Shown here: piece after piece, positions 58,417 to 64,000 of the stretch
How positions within the stretch are numbered: the first letter of the stretch is position 1
Layout of the letters: every line of letters starts with the position of its first letter
From: Acanthosepion esculentum
Taxonomy: Eukaryota > Mollusca > Cephalopoda > Sepiida > Sepiidae
Length of the DNA: 64,000 bases
NCBI GenBank assembly: GCA_964036315.1
Contig: OZ038482.1
Location: forward strand, 15,600,882-15,664,881
Reading direction: 5' to 3'
The notes under the pieces: model-generated
Database searches by the model: none
What the model saw: only the letters and a program-made list of their open reading frames with translations
Told to the model about the DNA's origin: nothing
Made by a program: the position numbers and the translations under genes

Positions 58417-59205
58417 AGACTGGCATTTTATCTCAAGTGGAATATAGCCAGTGGGCAGCACCAGTAGCGTATGTGAAGAAGAAATCTAAGGAAATCCGCG
58501 TGTGCGCAGATTTTTCTACTGGACTAAACGCAGCACTAGAGGATTATCACTACCCACTTCCAAACCCGGAAGAAGTTTTTACGAAACTTTATGGTGGAAA
58601 GTTCTTTTCAAAAATCGATCTCAGCGAAGCTTATCTCCAGATACCAGTTGAAGAAGAAAGCTCAAAATTACTATTTACATAGAGGTTTATACAAGTTTGA
58701 AAGGCTTGCATTTGGAGTCAAGATCGCACCAGCCATTTTTCAGCAGGTTATGGACACCATGCTGGGTGGACTTGATTTTTCAACGGCTTACCTAGACGAC
58801 ATACTAATAAACAGCAAAAGCTTGGAACAACACTGGTAACACATCCACAAAGTATTTTCACGAATACAAGATTATGACTTCAAAATAAAGGAAAGCAAAT
58901 GTGACTTCTTCATGAAAGAAATTAAATATTTGGGTCACATCCTAGACAAAGACGGTAGGAGACCGGACCAAGAAAGAGCCTTTGCAATTAAGGACATGCC
59001 GGCTCCTGAAAACGTCACAGAGCTACAGAGTTTTGGGGGGTTAGCGAATTACTATCAAGCGTTTATCCCAAACATGCATAACCTCCGCGCCCCGCTGAAC
59101 GAACTTTTAAGGAAAGATAAGGTTTGGGAATGGACACCCGAATGCCAGGAGGCATTCGAGAAAACTATCAAAATCCTAACATCGGATTTATTCCTGACGC
59201 ACTAA
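58417..59205 (+). pseudogene. pol: reverse transcriptase
   Basis: Parts in order: QWAAPVAYVKKKSKEIRVCA (58444 on), FFSKIDLSEAYLQIPVEEES (motif A with catalytic D), a stop/shift at 58680, RGLYKFERLAFGVKIAPAIF (motif B region), AYLDDILI (catalytic YLDD, about 58785-58805), a stop at about 58837, then CDFFMKEIKYLGHILDKDG and GLANYYQAFIPNMHNLRAPL. It converts element RNA to DNA. The catalytic aspartates remain, but at least two disruptions and a stop at 59203-59205 kill it. Confidence 0.9.
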
Positions 59206-59720
59206 GACCCTAACCTTGTGATCGTAGTTGCTAGCGACGCAAGCTCGCATGGAATAGGAGCGTGTATCCTTCATAATATGTCAGATGGAACGCAAAAGCC
59301 CATCGCTTACGCATCAAAGACCCTGCTCCAAGCGGAAAAAAAAACTATTCCCAAATAGAGAAAGAGGTATTAGCGATCATTTACGCAGTCACAAAATTTC
59401 ACCGTTACATACACGGAAGATTTTCACACTACAAACGGACCATAAACTGCTACTTAGTATTTTCGGGTCAAAAAAGGGTTACCCGGTTATACGGTAAATA
59501 GACTGCTGAGGTGGGGGTCAATTCTCCTAAGTTACAACTTCAAGTTGGAATACCTCCCCTCGAAAAAATCTGTCACGCTGATGGACTTTCCAGACTGGTT
59601 CCAAGACTCAGGGAATCCCTAGAAGATTCTGTGATCGCTTCACTACGAACGGAGGGGGAAATAAAAACTTTATTATGTAGCACTATAAGAGAACTTCCTG
59701 TGACGCTACAAGAAATAAAG
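59206..59720 (+). pseudogene. pol: RNase H and connection
   Basis: VIVVASDASSHGIGACILHN (catalytic D in the SDAS-GIGA motif) and PIAYASKTL, then frame changes after about 59340, then 'FTLQTDHKLLLSIFG' (TDHK motif) in another frame, then CHADGLSRLV at about 59570, the tail of the connection before integrase. RNase H removes RNA from the hybrid. Confidence 0.85.
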
Positions 59721-59721
59721 A

Positions 59722-60669
59722 ATGAAGCCAACAATGATGAACTCATTAGCACAACAAAGAAAAATTTCAGAAAAGGACCAACACATTTCAGACAGTTTTT
59801 CCCTATGTGACAAGGTACTCCTATACAGCGAGAGAGTCGTCATTCCAAAAAATCTACAGAAAAGAATCCTGAAGGATTTACATATTGGGCATCCGGGGAA
59901 AAATAGAATGAAAAGACTAATGCGCAGCTACGTATACTGGCCTAAAATGGACCAAGACATCGAAAATACGGTCAACACGTGTAAGGGCTGTGCATTGGCA
60001 GCAAAATCACCATGTATTACATATAAACCGTGGCCAAAGACGGACCGACCTTGGCCAAGGATCCACGTGGACTTTACGGGACCGCTAGAGGGATTCTACT
60101 ATCTAATCGTGGTAGATAGTTATTCAAAATGGCCGGAAATGTTCCGATGCAAAAATCCCACCACAGAAGCAACAGTAAGCTACCCTCACAAACTATTCAC
60201 TCGTTTTGGGGTAGTAGATTGCTTGGTTAGTGACAACGGAACTCAATTTACTTCGACCGATTTTAAAGAGTTCTGCGAGATTTTTCAGATAAGACACATT
60301 ACGACCCCCCCATGTCACCCGAAGTCGAATGGTCAAGCAGAACGTTTTGTTGATACCCTAAAAAGAGCCCTGAAAAAAGCTTGCGGCACCCCAAAGGAAA
60401 AGGCCCTGCAGCTGTTTTTACAAGTGTACAGGATCCCGCCAAATGATAACGCGCCAGCTTCACTATCTCCGGCAGAAATAATGTTTGCGCGCAAAGTAAG
60501 ATCCGTTTTCGATAAATTGCTGCACAAACAAACAAAACAAGGGCCGACCTCTATTGTGCCAAAAAGAAAGTACAGCCCAGGAGAAAAAGTATTTTTTAAG
60601 ATGTTTAAAAATAATACATCTATCTGGGAACATGGTACTAGAGAAAAGAGGATTAGAAATATGGTCTAG
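59722..60669 (+). pseudogene. pol: integrase, the longest intact part (315 residues)
   Basis: One frame holds the zinc-binding N-terminus (LHIGHPGKNRMKRLMRSYVY ... CKGC), then the core: HVDFTGPLEG (first D), LVSDNGTQFTS (second D) and HPKSNGQAERFVDTLKRAL (E), with 35 residues between second D and E (DD35E). The C-terminal part YSPGEKVFF is followed by a shortened GPY/F-like region, and a stop at 60667-60669. The first ATG is inside pol; natural translation would come from a longer polyprotein. All catalytic residues are present. Confidence 0.92.
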
Positions 60670-60894
60670 ATAATCCAAGGCCCTCGTTTCTCTCATAAGA
60701 GACACTTGAATCAAATCAGGAAACGACTGTTGAATGACTGCAGCAGTACTCCCCAGGAAGAAGAGGTGATGGATACCAGCTACGACACCTTCGACATTCA
60801 AATACCCCAGGCAGCTCCGGAACCGCGAAGATCTAAAAGAAAGCGGAAGTTCCCGGACCCTCTCGTAATCAATCCAAAAAGGAGACGATATTGA
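60670..60894 (+). pseudogene. pol C-terminal tail after a stop
   Basis: SHKRHLNQIRKRLLNDCSST and later RRSKRKRKFPDPLVINPKRR continue the integrase tail in the frame after the stop at 60669. It is basic, as usual for a DNA-binding tail, and has a natural stop at 60892-60894 close to the PPT. A deletion likely removed part of the GPY/F module. Confidence 0.75.
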
Positions 60895-60917
60895 GAGTCC
60901 TGCGAAGGTAAAGGCTT

Positions 60918-60928
60918 GGAAAAGGGAG
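60918..60928 (+). other. Polypurine tract
   Basis: GGAAAAGGGAG lies directly before the 3' LTR start TGTTATGG. Confidence 0.9.
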
Positions 60929-61842
60929 TGTTATGGGGACCTACCTTCATGGACAAAATAGACTCGTCTTATGATTATATTATGCCTCGCACGAGGACTG
61001 TAGACAGTTGGCGACTCGACTCCGGTTGAGGAGTTAACGGTCGAACTCTCTGCCGTTGAGCAGAGAGGAACCCGGACGAGGTTCCGCCGAAGGGCAGAGC
61101 CTCGTTCGGGGTGGTTGACCTACCCGATCCCGTTTTATACGGGATCTACGGGCTATTTTTGGCCGAGCCTACGGGCTCGGGAATACCCCACTTTAAACCC
61201 GGCCTTGTGCCACATCTGTCCCTCGTGGGGAGGACACTAAATACCGTTGGCGACTCGACTACGGTTGAGGAGTCAATGGTCGAACTCTCTGCCTTTGAGC
61301 AGAGAGGAACCCGGACGAGGTTCCGCCGAAGGGCAGGGCCTCGTTCGGGGTGATTGACCAACCCGATCCCGTTTATACGGGATCTACGGGCTATTTTTGG
61401 CCGAGCCTACGGGCTCGGGATTACGCACGTTAAACTCGGCCTGGTGTGGGGAGGACACTAAATATCGTTGACGAGTTGACTACAGTTGACAACTTGACAC
61501 ACGGTCGAACTCTCTGCCTCTGAGCAGAGAGGAACCCGGACGAGGCTCCGCCGAAGGAGAGAGCCTCGTTCGGGGAGGTTGACCAACCCGATTCTGTTTT
61601 GACAGTGTCTACGGGCATTTTTTGGCCGAGCCTACGGGATCGGGATTACGCACGTTAAACTCGGCCTGGTGTCACATCTGTCCCTCGTGGGGAGGACAGT
61701 AAATACTGTTGACGAGTTGACTACTGTACTTAGCCGTCAGTCGGACGTGCAACCCTTCTGTATTCGTTCTTTTTGTTAATAATACGTTTTCACTGAATTA
61801 CTGAGTTCGAGTTTTCTTTCGGACTATTCCGGGTCCACAACA
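60929..61842 (+). repeat. 3' LTR, 914 bp, three internal units
   Basis: Same ends as the 5' LTR, but it holds three instead of two of the roughly 230-bp units. The 221-bp length difference equals one unit. Unit boundaries show 'ttggcgactcgac' or 'ttgacgagttgac' variants. Confidence 0.95.
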
Positions 61843-61847
61843 TTAAT

Positions 61848-62575
61848 CCATGTAATTTTTTTTCTAAATATACTACTTAAGGGGGTACTGTCCCTGTTAC
61901 CGCCTCGCCTATTTATCCCCCGTACCACAAAAAAGGGGATAAAAATAAAATATGAAGATACACATTAGGGTACCAACATTCAGACCCACCCATACAAAAA
62001 TTAGGCCCCAATTTCTCGATTTTCACAAAGATAAGGGGTCTACGTCACAACTATCTGCAAGTGAACGAAATCTTCAAACGGTCAAGCCTGTTGGACGCTG
62101 CATGTTAATGGAGTCACAGCTGCATCGGCTATCCGCCGGGGATTCACGGCCTTATCTATGCCGTTCGATAACTAAATTATGCAAATAAATCTGTAATCAC
62201 ATTTAACATTTGGACATATGACAGGTTTTAAAGACTTTGCACAACAAGGAGAAATGCGATAAAAACGCCTGAAACTAGTAACATGTGAATTTTATCTTCT
62301 TAATCTTTGTGTCATTCGTAAGCAGTATGACTGGAGACAAATGTTATATTAAACGTGTTCCTAATTTATAGATTCTTTGAAAAACTGTCTACACTGTAAA
62401 CACGTGACACAAATAAATTACATTAGATTATTTTAGATGAATCACACTGAGATTTAAAAATCTGACAAAAACCAGTCCATTATCACTATCTTTAAAATTA
62501 TAAAAATAGATTTAAATGTTAAATGGTATTTTTTATAAATATCTTTAAAAACAGCAGTAAGTTTATTTTTTTTAT
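61848..62575. other. No recognisable gene
   Basis: Sequence flanking the Ty3 element. AT-rich, unassigned. Confidence 0.5.
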
Positions 62576-62579
62576 TTTT

Positions 62580-63280
62580 AAGCATATCACCCCAAGCAAG
62601 GTGGGAGTGCTACGAGCACGCAGAGAGTGAGAGCAAGAGTAAAGAAGGGTGTTTGAGGAAAGGATATAGAGACGGACGGGGATCAGGATCAAGGCATCAG
62701 AAGATGTCGATTGATATTACACTTGAATATTTGAAGATTATAGCTATCAGGGAAGCAAGTAGGAGGAAGGGAGTTCCCATCTCTGTCCCATAATGATTGT
62801 TCCATTTTGCACAAATTTCATAGACTCAACGGAACAATCATTATGGGACAGAGGTAGAATAATATAGAAGAATGGCTGGTTTAATAATCAGATTCAATTG
62901 AATGAAGAGAGGAAACATTTTTTTAAGCATTTCACCCCAAGCAAGTCGGGTGTGCCACTAGCACCCAAGGGGTTACAGAGAGTGAGAGCAAGAGTAAAGA
63001 GGGGTGTTTGAGGAAAGGATATAGAGAAGGACGGGGATCAGGATCAAGGCATCAGAAGATGTCGATTGATATTACACTTGAATATTTGGAGATTATAGCT
63101 ATCAGGGAAGCAAGTAGGAGGAAGGGAGTTCCCATCTCTGTCCCATAATGATTGTTCCATTTTTGCACAAATTTCATAGACTCAATGGAACAATCATTAT
63201 GGGACAGAGGTAGAATCATATAGAAGAATGGCTGGTTTAATAATCAGATTAAATTGAATGAAGAGAGGAAACATTTTTTT
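62580..63280 (-). mobile_element. Two tandem truncated LINE 3' ends, each with a hairpin insertion
   Basis: The LINE 3' end marker 'aagcat[a/t]tcaccccaagca' occurs at 62580, 62925 and 63281. The first two copies run about 190 bp into the LINE ('gaagatgtcgattgatatta') and then meet a perfect hairpin (arms 62781-62803/62831-62853 and 63136-63158/63187-63209; arm CTCTGTCCCATAATGATTGT plus TCC). A shared 70-bp segment follows, then the next LINE end. Both units are nearly identical. Confidence 0.9.
62781..62853. mobile_element. 73-bp hairpin MITE, copy 1
   Basis: Two perfect 23-bp inverted arms around a 27-bp centre, inserted in the LINE text after 'gggagttccca'. No TA duplication is evident. 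The second copy at 63136-63209 arose with the tandem duplication. Confidence 0.75.
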
Positions 63281-64000
63281 AAGCATTTCACCCCAAGCAA
63301 GTCGGGTGTGCCACTAGCACGCAAGGGGTGACAGAGAGTAAGAGCAAGAGTAAAGAGGGGTGTTTGAGGAAAGGATATAGAGAAGGACGAGGATCAGGAT
63401 CAAGGCATCAGAAGATGTCGATTGATATTACACTTGAATATTTGAAGATTATAGCTATCAGGGAAGCAAGTAAGAGGAAGGGAGTTACACTGTTAGGAAG
63501 TGCAAGAGAAGAAGCTGTTGGAGTAGAAGAGACGGATACATTTAACCGTTTTGACAGTGAAAGAGTGGGACCGAGATGCCAATCTACTAGCACGCTTAAA
63601 TTCATGCAGTTTGGGAACCAGTGAAAATAGCTCCTCAGTGCAGATGCCATGAAAATACTTGTAGCAAAGACAGAGGGAAGCCACAGCGCATCTGTGAGAA
63701 AGTGACTGTAAACGTGATGCCAGATCAGGGCCCATCACATTGCATATGCATGTCTGGATTTTGTCAAGGACCTCGAGATGAACAGCGTGGGCACCCCACA
63801 ATATATGGCAACAGTATCCAATGCAAGGACAAATGGTTGATTTGTAGATTTAATGGACGGAAAAACCTTCTGCCACGACACAGAAAACCAACTTTCCTTG
63901 CTATTGATTCAATGTATTTGTTCCACCTCATGTCAGTGGAAAGTAGGACGAAGCAGCCGCAGACAGGCACTCTTGTGGAGTTAGGGCATCAACCTTTCTG
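63281..64000 (-). mobile_element. LINE 3' end, minus strand, runs off the window
   Basis: The third copy of the tandem set is longer. Frames at 63493-63801 (VLDKIQTCICNVMGPDLASR, LCLCYKYFHGICTEELFSLV, LFYSNSFFSCTS) and 63764-63970 (MRWNKYIESIARKVGFLCRG) are the C-terminal LINE domain in two frames. The LWNSLP motif is lost in 'nsVTPF' changes near 63480. It continues past position 64000. Confidence 0.9.

Larger units (their letters stand above)
55546..61842 (+). mobile_element. Complete but inactivated Ty3/mag-type LTR retrotransposon
   Basis: Both LTRs (55546-56238 and 60929-61842) run TG...CA and are flanked by TTAAT duplications. Between them, in order: PBS, a repeated PBS leader, gag with two zinc knuckles, aspartic protease, RT with YLDD, RNase H, integrase with DD35E, and a PPT next to the 3' LTR. 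The order RT-RNase H-integrase defines Ty3 type. No env is seen. Frameshifts and stops break gag and pol, and a short deletion removes the start of RT. The LTRs differ at roughly one base in twenty by eye over their shared parts, plus one extra tandem unit, so the insertion is not very recent. Confidence 0.95.

Overview
The window is animal genomic DNA, AT-rich and filled with transposable elements and microsatellites. I see no host protein-coding exon, rRNA or functional tRNA gene. The mix of many short LINE 3' ends ending in an LWNSLP-type domain, Penelope-like elements (PLEs) with GIY-YIG endonucleases, tRNA-derived SINEs, a Ty3/mag-type LTR element and very long (TA)n, (TG)n and (CT)n tracts suggests a cephalopod mollusc, probably an octopus. 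That assignment is inference, not proof.

Layout. 1-5 kb: broken LINE reverse transcriptase on the minus strand, then an array of 111-bp units that resembles a LINE 3' tail. 5-14 kb: microsatellites, the N-terminal piece of a DDE transposon, a 5'-truncated LINE with poly(A), SINE fragments and a Helitron-like element. 14.8-17.3 kb: a DDE transposon with long terminal inverted repeats (TIRs) and a dead transposase, split by a 1.03-kb miniature LTR element with 5-bp target duplications. 17.4-24.9 kb: a tandem tRNA-SINE, a small Helitron, two LINE ends, a MITE and a PLE endonuclease fragment. 25.1-29.8 kb: a nearly full-length minus-strand PLE (N-terminal coiled coil, RT, GIY-YIG) bounded by direct repeats and by (TA)n on both sides. 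30-39 kb: palindromes, LINE and mariner fragments, and an LTR-like tandem array. 39-43 kb: LINE fragments with an RNase H domain, a Tc1 fragment and minisatellites. 44.8-46.5 kb: a hAT-like non-autonomous element with an 8-bp target duplication, carrying a nested mariner hairpin MITE and 179-bp repeats. 47-54 kb: dispersed repeats, PLE remnants and an internally deleted RTE-like LINE. 55.5-61.8 kb: a complete but frameshifted Ty3-type LTR retrotransposon with both LTRs, primer binding site (PBS), polypurine tract (PPT), gag, protease, RT, RNase H, integrase and a 5-bp target duplication. 62.6-64 kb: three head-to-tail LINE 3' ends, two of them interrupted by a hairpin insertion.

The most unusual observation is shared by both LTR retroelements. 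The junction of the LTR end (CCACA-CA) with the tRNA primer binding site (TGGCGAC...) is itself tandemly repeated: four copies at 71-80 bp spacing in the Ty3 element, six copies at exactly 63 bp in the miniature element. Other notable signals are LTR cores duplicated to different copy number in the two LTRs of one element, hammerhead-ribozyme-like motifs beside PLE remnants, several repeat families whose ends abut (TA)n tracts, and palindromic dimers of terminal sequences.
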